Positions 38,467 through 52,061 are shown, counted from the stretch's first letter. The stretch: 64,000 nucleotides of DNA from Plasmodium brasilianum (GCF_023973825.1 NC_090117.1:1-64000); one strand, 5' to 3'. Notes: generated by a model not told the origin, from the letters alone. A program made the numbers and translations.

Positions 38467-41400
38467 AATTTTATGAACTTTGTACTCTTGAAGAAAAAGT
38501 TATTTTAAATAAAATATTAATTATTATAATATAATAATTATAATAATAAAAAAACATATTATGCTATATTAATTATAACAAATATACTAATTCATATTTA
38601 AGTACATAAAATATTTTATCGAGTATACTTTTTTATAAAAGGAATATTTACATGGAGCTATTTAATATATAAAGGTATATGTATTCCAAATGTGAATAAA
38701 GAGATATTTTTTATCAAAGCTTTATAATTCTTAAAAATTTCATATTTAAATTAAGTTAAACTTATTCTTTTTCTAAATTATAAATAGATACATTTAACTA
38801 CGTAATTTTTTATTTTTTTTTTTAATTAATTATATATATTTAGAATTAATAATAATGTATAAATAAAAAGAGGAAAAAAGATTAAATGTAATACTTATAT
38901 AGAAATATTTTATGAAATTTCATTAATTTATAAATATATCAAATTAAATAAATTCACAAATAATATGCAGTATATAATATGTACATATTAAATTACAAAG
39001 TATAACAATATACTATACTAAAATACGTGATTTATTAATTTTTCTATTTATAATTTTAAAATAAATATATTTTTTTTTATTTATTCTTTTAAAAATATTA
39101 TTGTGGTAATGAGTTTCATAGGTGTAGATTAATAAACCTACATAAATATGTAAATAAAGAATATTTTATTAAGAATACGTTTAACAACAAAAATATATTA
39201 CCCTCAATATTTCCATTGTTATATTTTATATATAATAATATAAACATTATAAAAGCAATACACATAAAATTATTGTAATCATTTGTGATATTTCTTTATA
39301 TTATTATTATTATTATTAAATTTTTATAGCTTGAATGTGAGTAATTTTAAAATTAGTAAAAATTACTGAATAAAGTATAATTTTTTAAATAAGTATCAAA
39401 GTAATATATTTAAAAAACATAATGCTATTACATTTTCATTGTTATAATAAACATAAAAAATCAGAGATAATGTACGTAAAGATACTTATATAGTTTCTTT
39501 TAGGTTTTCTCACAACAGTTTCGTCTAAATTTTTACATATAGCTAATGTTTCTATATGAAATATACATTAAAACATTTAAATATCCATAAAATGTATATA
39601 TAACTTATAAAATAAATTATGTAATATAGGTCCATTATATAATGAATTCCTTCTAAAAATTAACTTATAAATCTTTTCAATTTTAGCAACGTTTATTTTC
39701 TCTAAATAATTTTTCAAGACTTTTTTCTAAAATATATATTTGTATTCACCTAAATTATTTATTTTTTCCTGAAAATAGGAAATCTTATACATTAGCTCCA
39801 TTTTACTTTATAATATTTAATTACATCCCTATTATATATGTTTACAATAAATGAACAGTGTCATTATATATATGAAATTAACACGTTTATTATATTTTCC
39901 TTTTTTATATTAAATAAATTATATTATTAATATTTAATGCAAAACTATAATATTAGTTAAATTTAAAATGATATTAAATTTCTAAATATTATTTTCATAT
40001 TTATACTAGCTATATGGTAAAATACCATCAAAAATTACCATATACATTTAAATGCTCAACTTTTATATAATGTAACATATAGATTATATTGTTACAATCA
40101 TAATTTAATGATGTATATTTATATTTTTTGCTTTAAAAAATGGGAAAAACTAATTAAAAATTTTCCCTTTTGTATATTTTAAATAAAAATTATTTAATTT
40201 ACCATTACTAAAATGTTCTCATTTTTTAATCAGTACACATAATCTTTGCATAAATGGTGTAAAACATGAACGATTATATAATAATCTATATAAAGACATA
40301 TTATGCAAAAGGGTGATATTTTTTGTACGAATTATCAGAACTTCAAAATTATGTATGTTACTGGTAAAAATTATGCAACTACAAAAGTTGACTGCTCATA
40401 TAAATTGTCAACTAGGTACATGATCTCCTCGAATTTCAATGAATCTCATTTTATATAAAACTTTTACTCGCACAGCTATTAACACGAGAGGCACATTCGG
40501 ATGATACTTAATAGGAATTTATATAATAAATTCCAATAATTATATTGATATTTATTGTATTATTTTAAGTATATTTTGTTTTTTTCAAAATATATATTAT
40601 TTCAGTTAAAAATAATAATGCTCTTATATCATCCATTTAATTAATTATAACAATGAATTATTTCTATAATAAGGCAGTATTCATACGAAGGTCTATCTTT
40701 TATACTATTTTACTTCATTTGAACAATGATGTTGTTTTAAATAGAAAACAATATAAATATTTTGAAATATCTAGATGAACAAATTTATCATTTAACTAAT
40801 CATTGTTCTGAAAATTATCATATATATTTAAGTTACAAAACGTACTATTTAGTACATAGTACTTCAATTCTAATTAGTAACTTCTCAACTAAAGTAATCA
40901 TTGGAAATCTAAAATATATAATTGAACATGTTAAGTGAAATGTGTTTTAAAAAAATAAAAAAAAGTAAAATTAATGGAATAAATTTTTATAATAATAATA
41001 TTGCAAAATAATAGGATGCAGCTAAGTACGATTCTATGACAATTATAAAAAGTTCTTATATTAAGAAACATGTTAGCTATTTTAATTCGGTAAAAAAAAC
41101 AACGTGAAATTAAATAGTAATTCTTCTGTGGGCATATATTATATCACTATGAAAAAAGAGTTATTGTATAAAAATATGTTAATATTAGTTAATAATATTA
41201 ATATTATTATTCAAGATTAAAATATTTACTATGTACGATATTTATTGTGAAAAATTCATCTATAGAATTTATATAATGTCAAAACGATAAATAAATATGC
41301 ATCACACTGTCACTAGATAAGGAGAAAAATAATTTTTTTTTTTATTGTCTAATAATTTGTAATAATAGTAATATGTTATAAATTAAAGTAAAATTAATAA

Positions 41401-43609
41401 AAACATAATAATTTTAATATCACAGAATTTAAATAGACAGATATGTAATAAAATATTCAATCAAAATTTGAAATATGTGTCCTATGATTGTAGAATTATA
41501 TATTAAACATATTATATATAATACGAAATGTTGCAATTCAATAGGGTTAAACGATATTAAATAAATATAACAGTAATATCACGTATTTTACATTATTGTA
41601 ATATGTATAAATATAGTTTATTTCGTACTTAGTCCAATCAAATATAAAAAAAGTTTTTTTTTCATTATGATTGGGCTCTATATTTATCCGAATAACTAAA
41701 AGTATGTACATAAAATAAAAATATATTTATCATCAAAATAAGTTTTTTTATATTATATTGAAGATGTATTATTATTTATGGGCGTATTCCCTGTTTTAAT
41801 ATATATTAAATTATAAAGAATAGTATGAAATAATATCAACTATAGATTTAAATATGTAAGTAACTTATTTTAATAAAATATTCCATAGTTCTTACTTTGC
41901 GCATTTGTACATATTAAATAAAAAAAAATAGAAAATATAATTCGTTATTTAAACTATTTTTTCTTAAATATAATTACTTTTAATTATATTTCTTGCTTTG
42001 TTCTGTTTTACTTAATAGAATTTCGACTATATTATATTATGCTAATAATTTACATATTGTGTATATCATTTATAGTAATATATATTGCATTTTTAATAAA
42101 TAAATAAATAATATATTTATTATACTATTAAAAAGGCTCCAATAAATCATATAAATCATTAATAATTAAATATCACTTTTAAATAAATGTAATTCGTAAA
42201 ATGCAGTATCAAGATATAATTTTCATAATATATGCAAAAACAAAAATTGGAAGTACAGAAACAAAAAAAAACATTTCACACATATATAAAATTGTTAAGA
42301 AATAAAAAAAAATAAAATAAGTAAAAAAATAAATAAAATATTTCATATAAACAAAACGTAAAACTCTTTCCTTTTTTTTTTTTTTTTATATGTTTTTTAT
42401 TTTATCAAATATAGTTCATTCCACGAAAATTTCATTAAATAGTTTTATAAAATATATCTCATGATTTAATAAATATTGTTTTCCTAGAATCTACTTACAG
42501 AATTAATAAATACAAAAGTGTTTAACAAAAATCAAATCAACTGTTTAAACTATGAAAAAAAATAAAATAATGTACAAAAATAATATGAGTTAAATATTGG
42601 AAGAAAATATGTTATAAAAGGATATTGTTTTATTTATCTGTTTTGTTTTTCTACTTTATCCTATTATAATTGTATTAATGGAATATTCATAAAACGAAGT
42701 ATATTAAGAGTACATATTTTATTATTTTAATATACTTCCTAGAACAATATTATTAGAATTTCTAACTATATATATGTATGTATTTCCCTTTCAAGGTTTA
42801 ATTGAAGTATATTGTTAAATTCTCATTCATGTCAAAAATCTCTTATATTGTTTACTACATAAAGTAAAACTATGTATGTATTATATAATTATATTTCGCA
42901 AACATTGTTTTTATTAATAAATATATAATTATATTAAAAATCAATAGTACATATATATTTATATATAAACCTATGTAATATATTATAATTTTGTTACGCT
43001 TATATATAGTCGTCTTCGTCCAATAATAATATTTTCCAAGAGTATTTTTAAAAAGTATTACAAAATAATTAGTATACAATTTCTAAAGAGCTTTTACTTT
43101 ATATATAATAACAGATTTAAACAAAATTGTTCTAAAAGAATTTTTTGCATGTTTAATAATGGAAATCGTACTACTATTATTTTATCCTCTATTATATTCC
43201 TAATGAAATATTTTATATATTTACAATATATATAATTTTTGCTTTTTTAGAAATAAGTTGTACGTTCCTGAATTATAATTTTTATGAAATTTTATATTCA
43301 TTAAATTTAATAAATAATATTTTATTAATTTTATATCAATAATACTACTTAATGACAATTTTAAACAAAATTATTATTAATTTTTTTTTTTTTAATTACA
43401 TATATTTTTTCGTTCCCAGTATAAACTAAAATTATACTTAAACAAATATATAATGTTATTTATATTGTTATAATAAAAAACAAAAATAAATAAATTATAA
43501 ATCAAACATTTACTAAATATTATCAAAAGTACTATATATGTCTAATACCTTAATTATTTCAAAAGTTTTATCAACATTAAAAATATTCATTATACAACAT
43601 AATACAAAT
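38467..43609. other. intergenic
   Basis: No gene supported over about 5 kb. A slightly less AT-rich island at 40300-40510 has a plus-strand open frame of about 53 codons (MQKGDIFCTNYQNF...) and short open minus frames. None carries a family signature, so it is left undefined. A minus-strand frame at 42870-43079 looks like chance. Confidence 0.5.
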
Positions 43610-44428
43610 ATGCTTAATTTCTTTAATAAAGCTATTATTTTTCCCATTTTAACATGTAATTGGAAATACCTGGATGAGGTACCATAATTGCTATATATAA
43701 ATTATTATTTTTCTCATTTTTTTTTATGCTTTTTTATATGAGAATATATTTTTATTCAAATAATTTATAAAATACCATTTTTGAATGTTGAATATTCATC
43801 TTTATTTTTAGTTAATCATCCATCGCAAATCATGGTACAATGGATACTAAAAAAATAATACATTCAATGTAAGGTTCACAAGGTTACTAAGTAGTGAAAC
43901 ATAAGTAGCAAAAAACAAAAAACTAAAATATCAAAAAATAGAATAAATGATTCATTATATCAAAGTGAAGATTTCTTAGTAGAAAGAATATATTCGTTAG
44001 AGGATAAAAACATTTTACGAAAAAGATTTATTGATTTAATGCAATATACAATATTTCCAAAACAACATGATTCATTCAACATGGAATGTAATTTAAAAAA
44101 AATATATAACTTAAAACATTATGATAATTCTGAAAAACATAAAAACTCACATACATCATTAAAAAAGGGAGACTCAAAGAATTAATCAGATTTATTCCAA
44201 AGCAAACAAAGTAATAATAATCATTCATTTAAACATCAATATATAAGTAAAAATCCCTTATATTTAAGAAAAAGACGTCAATCGTATTCTTATATTAAGT
44301 CACACAATAAATTGTTTAAATTATTATATATATTGTTTACAATAATTACTTTTTTTACTAATTTTATATATCTCTTCTTCTATAGGAAAATACTAAGTAA
44401 TGTGCAAAATTTGCTTATCCACAGATAA
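43610..44428 (+). pseudogene. exported-protein pseudogene, two exons, family not identified
   Basis: Exon 1 at 43610-43678 is intact: ATG then LNFFNKAIIFPILTCNWKYL, ending DE before donor GTACCA. An acceptor TATTTTTAG at 43803-43811 opens exon 2. Exon 2 is broken: an early stop, then NNTFNVRFTRLLSSET with a PEXEL-like RLL, a frameshift near 43910, and a long good stretch (NDSLYQSEDFLVERIYSLED onward, with KNILRKRFIDLMQ). An in-frame TAA sits at 44183-44185. The frame then resumes to a C-terminal membrane segment (KLLYILFTIITFFTNFIYLF) and stops at 44426-44428. The layout of signal exon, R-x-L, charged middle and single C-terminal helix fits Plasmodium exported proteins of unknown function. 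It is the only such gene on the plus strand. No fragment is long enough to be noticed as a plain open frame. It is not of the fam-l/fam-m kind. Confidence 0.6.
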
Positions 44429-47400
44429 GTTTTATTAGGAAATAAATTCTTTAAATTAACATATATAAAATTATTTAATAAATAAATCTAAAACTAGGAT
44501 AAATATGAAAAAAATATTTGCTGTAAAAAATTAATCTCATAAATTTTAAAATTTATGACAGTATTTTAAAGGTACATACAATTTTATATGTTTAATAGTA
44601 AAAAAGTATACGACCTAATACAATTATATAATATTTGAATTCTTTATTTTTTCATGTTTAATCTTAAAAAAAAGACTTAACATAATTATATGTATCCCTT
44701 AATAGGAGGAAATTATTAATATTTTAATTGTTGGTTCAGATTATTGAAGTTTCATATTTTATCTAAAAATATAACTTTTAGAGTTATATATATATATTTA
44801 TTTAACAGTATTTGCATAAAAACCATTTATATTACAATTATATAAATATCAGAAGATACAATTAAATTACATTAAATGATATTTTTCAATGAATATACAC
44901 GTAGTTCTCATTCCTTTTAATTTCCAAAAACATGTTTCTATAATTAATTAATATTTATTAAAAAATTTAGAAAATAAAATGTAATTATTCGTCAACTAGT
45001 TTTATTTATACCGTAAAATGTAGTATATTTTTTATCTTGTTTCTTGTTTTGAATAAATATTTTTTATTTACTATATAAACAAGCCTTATCAAAGATTCTC
45101 TTTTCTTATGTATTTATTCGCATTAACTACAATTTACATAATTTATTAATATGTAAATATATATCTTACAATTTCCTCATATCATTACTTCGTTAAAAAG
45201 AATTAATTTTTAATAATTTTTCATTTATATATTTATTATATTATCTATTTCCTCACATTTTTATATAATTATGGAATTCTTAATTGCATACTGTTAAATT
45301 TCTTTTTTTCTGTATATTTAACAAAATTTTAAATAAAGCTTATTATTTATAAATTCTTCCATTTATAATTGTATTGGAAGCAAAAATAATTGATTTCAGA
45401 ATTCTTATGACAATTATTCCATTTATAACGTCAAAAGTTATAGCAATGAATAAATGATTCCCTTGTCCTAACTTCAAATATGAAATTTTAATTATTTACT
45501 TAATGCCCTAATATTGTTAAAATTCTGATTCTCATTCAAAAAGTAGCCTATATAAAGTCTTCTTTCATAAACATAATTTATATATCACTTTATATTCTTC
45601 ATTAAATTTAATAAAAAATTATCATTTTCCTATTTTTTCCTATTTTATTAAGGTATTATTGTGTCTAATATCGACCATGTGAATGCATAGATAATATGTA
45701 GTTTGATAATTTTTTATGTCTATAACTTTTTAAAAATTTTATATAACGCAAAATAATGTTTCTATTATCAATAATATCTTTGCATACAATGCTTAATCAA
45801 AATAGTATCCTATTTTTTATAATCCTCCTAGATAACTGTATATATAATCCTTAATCCTTCTAATATAATAATATATTTAGTTTCTCGTATTCAAATGATT
45901 TAATTCAACATATGCAAAGAAGAAATATATTTAAAAAAAAAAAAAAAATATAATATAGTGTATAAATTGCTTTTATTTTAAATTGTAACTTTATTACAAT
46001 AGTACTAGCATATTGTCAATTTTTATTTTTTTTTATATCTTTGAACATCTTTAAAAATATTAGTGTCTGTACATCATCCTTCATTATTTATGATAAAAAT
46101 TAAAAAGATTTATTTTAATATAGTAATTCAAAAGATTTAAAGTTATATTAGTATTATTAAACTCAATTTGTTTGCACAGTCGTGAAATTTTTTTTTACTT
46201 TTCATTATGTCATTAGTACAACCATACACTAAAAAAAAAATAAATTAAAAAAAAAAAAAGTTAGTATTATTGCACATCTGTTGGTATATTCATACCGGAA
46301 CAATTATTTATATTATTTTTATTATTATAATAAAGAACATATTATATTAATATATAGAAAGCAAAATGAATATAAATATGGTATATATACTTAGTTTATT
46401 AAAGTAACATTTTTTACTTGAATATAAAAATAAAAATTAATACTATATTTTCTGTTAATTGAATAAATCCTTCAATTGTAATCTATATTTTTATATGAAC
46501 ATTGTAAAGGAAATAAACATGACAATATGTATTAAGTATAATGGACTAATGAAAAAGTTTTTTTTATATCTTTTATTATAATAATCACATCCAATCATAA
46601 AATATAAAACAAAACTTTTCAACAACAGAAAGGATAATTTAAATGTAAAATTTATTACACAAATTTATATTATAAGAATATTACAATTTACTTAAATCAT
46701 TAAATTATGGTAAATAAAATAAAAATTAAAGCATATTTTTTTTTTTTGAAATAACTTTATTATTTTATTGTATATTTATATTTAAATGCTCAATAAATAT
46801 ATAAAATATTAATTTTGTAATTTCACAGTAATCAGCCATAATTTCATGTATTATTATATAAATACATTATACATAAGGCTAATACAATTCCTAAATATCG
46901 TTCACTAAAGAATAACACATATATTTTCAATTTCTTTAGAATTTCTGTGTTAATAATTTTCTATTTTATAACAATAAAATTTTCCACCATGCCATATTTT
47001 CTTTTATTACGTAGCGTGCGAACATCAGTTTTATGCAAATAAACTTATTCATTATTAACATTGTAACACGAAAAAAGTTCATACATGAGATTAATAGAAA
47101 TGATTATTTTGTATTAATATATAAATTATGATATTTAATATAAAAGTAGAATTATTCATATTTTTTTATATTATATATATTTTTAAGCTTTTAAATATAA
47201 AGAAAAAAATCTAACTGCACAAAAATGTAATATACATTTAACTATAAACTTTTATTTTAATTCTTTATTTTTGAAATTTTAATTCTTTTAAATATATGCA
47301 TATCATAAATATAAAAATAATTTACACATATTTACATGGTTATGCAAAAAACAATTATTTATTTTTGCTTCGTTTATTGTTAGTTGTACCTTTATCTATA

Positions 47401-48032
47401 TACAATTTAATTTTTAAAACTTTCAAAAGTTTAAACATATATTGATAAGAATTTTTTAGTAAATACGCACTACGATTCTTTTATCATGATACCATTTATA
47501 TTGAATATTAAATATATTTTCTTATTACCAAAACAATAACATAAATTTTTTTCAATTTATTTTATAAAAAAAAGACATTTACAATTAATTTAAAACAAAC
47601 CACATATTTCTGTTATTATATTGCGAAACAAACATTTTGCATTATATAAACATAAAAGATATAAAAACAAAATGAGTACAACATTTAAGAGTAATAACAA
47701 TAATTTTCCTGATAGTTTAAGGAAATAATACTAGTTGAACTCGTTTTTATATGAATTAAATAGAGAATACATACGTTTTAAATTCAAATACACTTAAATT
47801 CTCATATTCACGTTATACTGAAGTATTAAATTAAGTTCAAAGAGTTCTTTAAAATACAAGTATAAGAAATAAAACAATCATATTCGCTTATTATTAAGAT
47901 TACACATTTTTATATATTATATAACAGGAGGTATTTCCATATATATATTATTATAAAAATTAAGTAATTCTATGTACGTGCAGTATTTATACTTGACATT
48001 TTTTAGGGCATCATATATCTAATTTCACGATA
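44429..48032. other. intergenic
   Basis: No gene supported. AT-rich DNA with short homopolymers. Confidence 0.5.
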
Positions 48033-48370
48033 TTAAATGTTTTTCCTACATAGAACATTATCACCTTTATAACAATTTCTATAATTTTTTAACTTTATTT
48101 TTTCATATATTTCTAATTTCATCAAAATATGTATAATACCTAATACTATTAGTATAGATGGACATATAAGTAATATATGATATATACAGGAACAGCTGGA
48201 AAGTAATGGAAAGGTATTAAATATTTTTTTGGATTAATAGTAATTTTATATGTTAAAGTAGATAATGTGAATAAAACTACTCCTATAAACAAAACTAAAG
48301 AAAAGGGAGAAGTTACTAAAATTATTTTTCCAAATAACCTTGTACATTTACTTTTTTTGTTATATGCTCA
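48033..48370 (-). pseudogene. 3'-end fragment of a second two-helix exported protein gene
   Basis: The minus strand reads CTRLFGKIILVTSPFSLVLF, a membrane segment, then TYKINPK-like residues. After a frameshift near 48170 it reads a second hydrophobic stretch (LLICPSILIVLGIIHILMKL) ending EIYEKIKLKNY, which is the type of basic end seen in fam and related exported proteins. It lies immediately 3' of the B4 pseudogene but has its own C-terminus, so it is probably a separate decayed gene end. No first exon was found for it. Confidence 0.45.
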
Positions 48371-48493
48371 AGTTACTCATAATTTTATCCATGCAAATTA
48401 ATATATTAAATATTTTTTTTTTAAAAAAATATATCTACTCTAATAAATAAAAGAGGATTCATTTTCTTTGCTATCTTATCTGATTTCTCCCTA

Positions 48494-49340
48494 TTAAATT
48501 CTATTCCTCTTAATTCTTCTCTTTTTAAATTTCATATAAGTAAAAGTAGACCATATTATCAATATGACAATTAATATACACAGTAATACAAAAAATATTA
48601 TATTATATTATCATTAGTTCCTAAAACAAAGTTTTTTGTTAAATTTGGACTTCCTTCTGGACTTAAATAACCTCAAACTAAAACTATCAATGGTTCTAAT
48701 ATCACCCGCGAAAGTACTAGAGTTGGTAAATACATTGATAATCCAAACTTTTTAAATACTAATTTTTGGTATTCTCTATTACTGACGGATTTTTTCTAAT
48801 AAAATCTATGTAATCAAGTTGCTTGAAATAATTTCTTTCAAAATGAGACAATTTGTTTTCTCAATATATTAATTTTGTTTGTACCTTATATAGTTTATTG
48901 AATTCTTCATATAATGAACTTCTCCTTAATTGTATGTTTGTTTTTTTGTTCCTATTTCGAATGTTGGATATAACCTTTTCACCATTTTCCTTATCATTGG
49001 ATATCTTTTGTTCTGACTTTACAATATTTGAATCATTGTTTTCTTCAAATTCTCTTAGTAATATAAAATTTCTTAAATCTAATTTTATATCATACTTTTG
49101 CTTCTTTATCAATATATTTAAAGCACACTAATAAAAAAAAATTAAATATTTATTATTGAAAAAGATAAATAATTTCGTTTTCAAATTCAAATAAATAAGA
49201 CTAATATATACAAAAATACAATATATAACTTTCTCTAAATAATATTATTAAGCCAGTTCATTGTAAAAATGAAATATCCAAGTTAAAAAAATAAACATCC
49301 AAATTTTAATAAAAAATATTGACTTAATTTTTTGTTTCAT
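48494..49340 (-). pseudogene. fam-l/fam-m type B pseudogene (B4)
   Basis: Exon 1 at 49254-49340 is intact over 29 codons (MKQKIKSIFFIKIWMFIFLT...), but the following donor is GC instead of GT. The acceptor at 49128-49129 is normal. Exon 2 (to 48494) reads CALNILIKKQKYDIKLDLRN and then FILL, so the R of R-x-L is lost. It has an in-frame TGA at 48861-48863, continues with ENKLSHFERNYFKQLDYIDF (the decayed type-B block), shifts frame near 48795 into YQKLVFKKFGLSMYLPTL, has another stop at 48673-48675, and ends with a membrane segment and basic tail (TYMKFKKRRIKRNRI). Intron length (126 nt) and exon 1 length match the intact genes. It is clearly dead: splice, nonsense and frame lesions coexist. 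Confidence 0.8.
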
Positions 49341-49673
49341 TATATATATTTTTAAAATACTACTATATTCAATAATAAAACAACAAACAATCGTATAATG
49401 CTTTTTTAACTATAACGGATACTCTACGTATTTTGTGAGTTTTTTATTTATATATAAAAACCTAATAACATATATAAAATTAAAATGTTTCTAACAATTA
49501 ATATAAAGAATAAAATCACTAAAAGTGCATTAAATAATTTTTATTTTCATATTATTTATAAGAAATTAATTTTAATAATAATAATAATATAACATATATT
49601 CATTCAAAAATATTCAAAATACATAATTTAATATTATACAGTAATTAAATAATTTTTATGTAATACTTTTCAA

Positions 49674-49693
49674 TATATATATATATATATATG
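49674..49693. repeat. TA microsatellite
   Basis: Run of alternating T and A about 330 nt upstream of the B4 first exon. Confidence 0.8.
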
Positions 49694-49736
49694 TGATCTT
49701 TTAATATTTCAAAATAATAAATATATTTTAAATGTA

Positions 49737-49823
49737 AAATGTATAGAATACTGATTATGTATTATTCTATATATTAAGAGAATATTTTGTAATTTTAATG
49801 AATCTTTCTTATTAATTATTCTA
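49737..49823 (-). promoter_or_regulatory. conserved upstream element of pseudogene B4
   Basis: Plus strand AAAATGTATAGAATAC at 49737, then TTATTCTATATATTAAGAG, then ATCTTTCTTATTAATTATTC near 49802. The first box is 397 nt before the B4 start codon. It survives although the gene is dead, which suggests the loss is recent. Confidence 0.5.
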
Positions 49824-51803
49824 TTTTTGTAAATGTTACATTTTAGAACAAATGATTGTTATTGTTGAAAAATATTTATTACCATAACAATATCATAGTA
49901 GGAATATTAATTAAAAAAAGAAACATTTTGAAAAAATTATGCATTATATTAATGATAAAAATTGAATTCCTTATGATATTTCATATATTTAAAAAATCAT
50001 ATTAATAAGATGTCCAACAATATATAAAATATGTATATATTTCTAAGGTAACCAAAAAAAAAAAAAACAAATTATTCATACTTGTAGCATAATTTTTAAA
50101 AAAATAAAATTTAAATACTCTTAATATATATCATTATTTGTAAATGAAACCTTGTAAATTCATGGAATTAATTACTTTTTTCTGTTTTTTAAATGAAAAT
50201 ATATGTTTAGATAAAATATAAATATAATGGAAAATAAGAAGAAATAGAAACGAGATGCAAAATTTCCTTAAAAATATAAAATATAATTTCCTCAATTCAA
50301 AGGTATATCAAGTGAAATATATTTAAAAATATGTATAATTTACGAGCTGTATTATGAACAATAAATAAGAATAAGTATATTTTAATAAAATACGTTTTTT
50401 AGTAATATATTTCAGAAAATTTTAGAAATAATATATTATTATTTTATTTTTTCTTTTGCAAAACAAAAAATTCAGGACAAATTCTAAGGATACATATACT
50501 AAGATGAACACAAAAAAATAATATACTGTTAAAAATAACTTTAGCAAAAAAATATATTATTTTTTAATATTTTTATTCTTTATGCATAGTATCCTTAGCT
50601 ATGACAATTATGAATATATCATATACAAAATTATATACTGTAATAATCCTATAATAAAACTTTATATTTATGTTTAGCTCAATGAAAATTTTTCTTTAAA
50701 TAAAACAATTAAAAGAATTAAAAAAATAGCTAAATTTGAAAAACTATTCTTAAATTTCCAAAAACAAAAAAAGATTTAAATTAACACTAATATATTTTTT
50801 TGTTTTAATGAATATGTATATTATTATAGCCACGTCATATATGGAGATTATTATTTAGTTTCTTTTAAGATTTTTCAGAACTTATTAATTTCCCATTTTT
50901 ATGTACATTTTATGTTTTTATATAAAATATACCCAAAAACATTTTTAATATGCATAATAATATACAAATAACTTATAAATCACATTGTCAAATTGAACAC
51001 TTTGTATAGCAAAATTCTGCAAGATATTTATTTATAATAAAATTTTTTAAGTTTAATAACATTGGTTTTTTATAAATATTTTTTAAGCCTTTTTTTAAAA
51101 AGTAAACACATATTTGCATAAATTATTTATATTTTTCCTAATTTCAGAGGTTATATATAAAAAGTTTAATTTCTTAGTAAATTATTTTATTTTTTCATTA
51201 TTACGTATATAAAGCATAAGTTTATTTTTTTTTATATACATATATCTCAATAATCTTCACCTGCATTTCAAATATCTTTTATATATTTAATGAATTATAT
51301 TATAAATACATAATGATTAAACAAGTTAAAAGAAGAGCAATGTTAAATTTTAATTTTCAAAATATAATCTTCATATTTATAATACGTAATACTATATCTA
51401 CAACAAATAAATTATTTATTTATATAATTGATTTGTACCGAAAATAACATATTCTTTATATGGTTTCATGTATTATCTACCAAGGAAACAAATATTATTT
51501 TTTTATAATAAGTGTATGTTTTATTTTTTACATATTTTTATAATTTAACACATAAATTATTTGTTTCACTATTTCTAAAATGTTACTTAATTCAATTATA
51601 TATGTAGACTTCACAGATAAACTACAAAATATAATTGATCATATAGTAGACATATAGGTAGATATGTTACACTAAATTAAATAAGTTTTTTCACATTTGG
51701 AAAAATTTTAAAATGAATATAACACTCGTAAAAATCATATGATTATGAGAATAAGGGTACATCTTTTAAAGTATATTAATGTACTGCATGAAAGTAATGA
51801 AAA
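49824..51803. other. intergenic
   Basis: No gene supported. Confidence 0.5.
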
Positions 51804-52061
51804 TTAACGATATATAGTTCCAGTAAAATGTTCATTTGTAGATTTACTGATACCAGAAGAAATAACGTCTGAAACTACATTGTATGAATTTATCATTTTA
51901 TTTAAAATAATTACATTATCATTTACAGAAGTATTTGCTTTTTCATTTTGTCTAGAACTATAAATGAATTTATTCAAATATGTGAACGTTCTACACCATA
52001 TCTGTAAATTGTTACTACAAAGAATTACTGTTTTAATAATGTTTCTTACACGAATATGCAA
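51804..52061 (-). CDS. hypothetical small open frame
   Basis: An 85-codon frame containing RVRNIIKTVILCSNNLQIWC and a polar C-terminal half (NVVSDVISSGISKSTNEHF). Codon content is more balanced than in chance frames here and it lacks long I, Y, F or N runs. The first ATG lies within a longer open stretch that begins after two adjacent stops near 52080. I found no splice-linked exon, signal sequence or family match. It may be a remnant exon or chance. Confidence 0.2.
   Translation of the reverse strand: MHIRVRNIIKTVILCSNNLQIWCRTFTYLNKFIYSSRQNEKANTSVNDNVIILNKMINSYNVVSDVISSGISKSTNEHFTGTIYR

Larger units (their letters stand above)
34000..38500. repeat. segmental duplication of the type-A gene with flanks, copy 2
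   Basis: Partner of 14500-18900 (offset about 19.5 kb). It contains gene A3 and its 3' flank. Anchors are listed with copy 1. Confidence 0.5.

Noticed and set aside
42870..43079. 69-codon minus-strand frame
   Set aside because: Composed of I, Y, N and K codons expected from base composition, with no start context, splice partner or domain.
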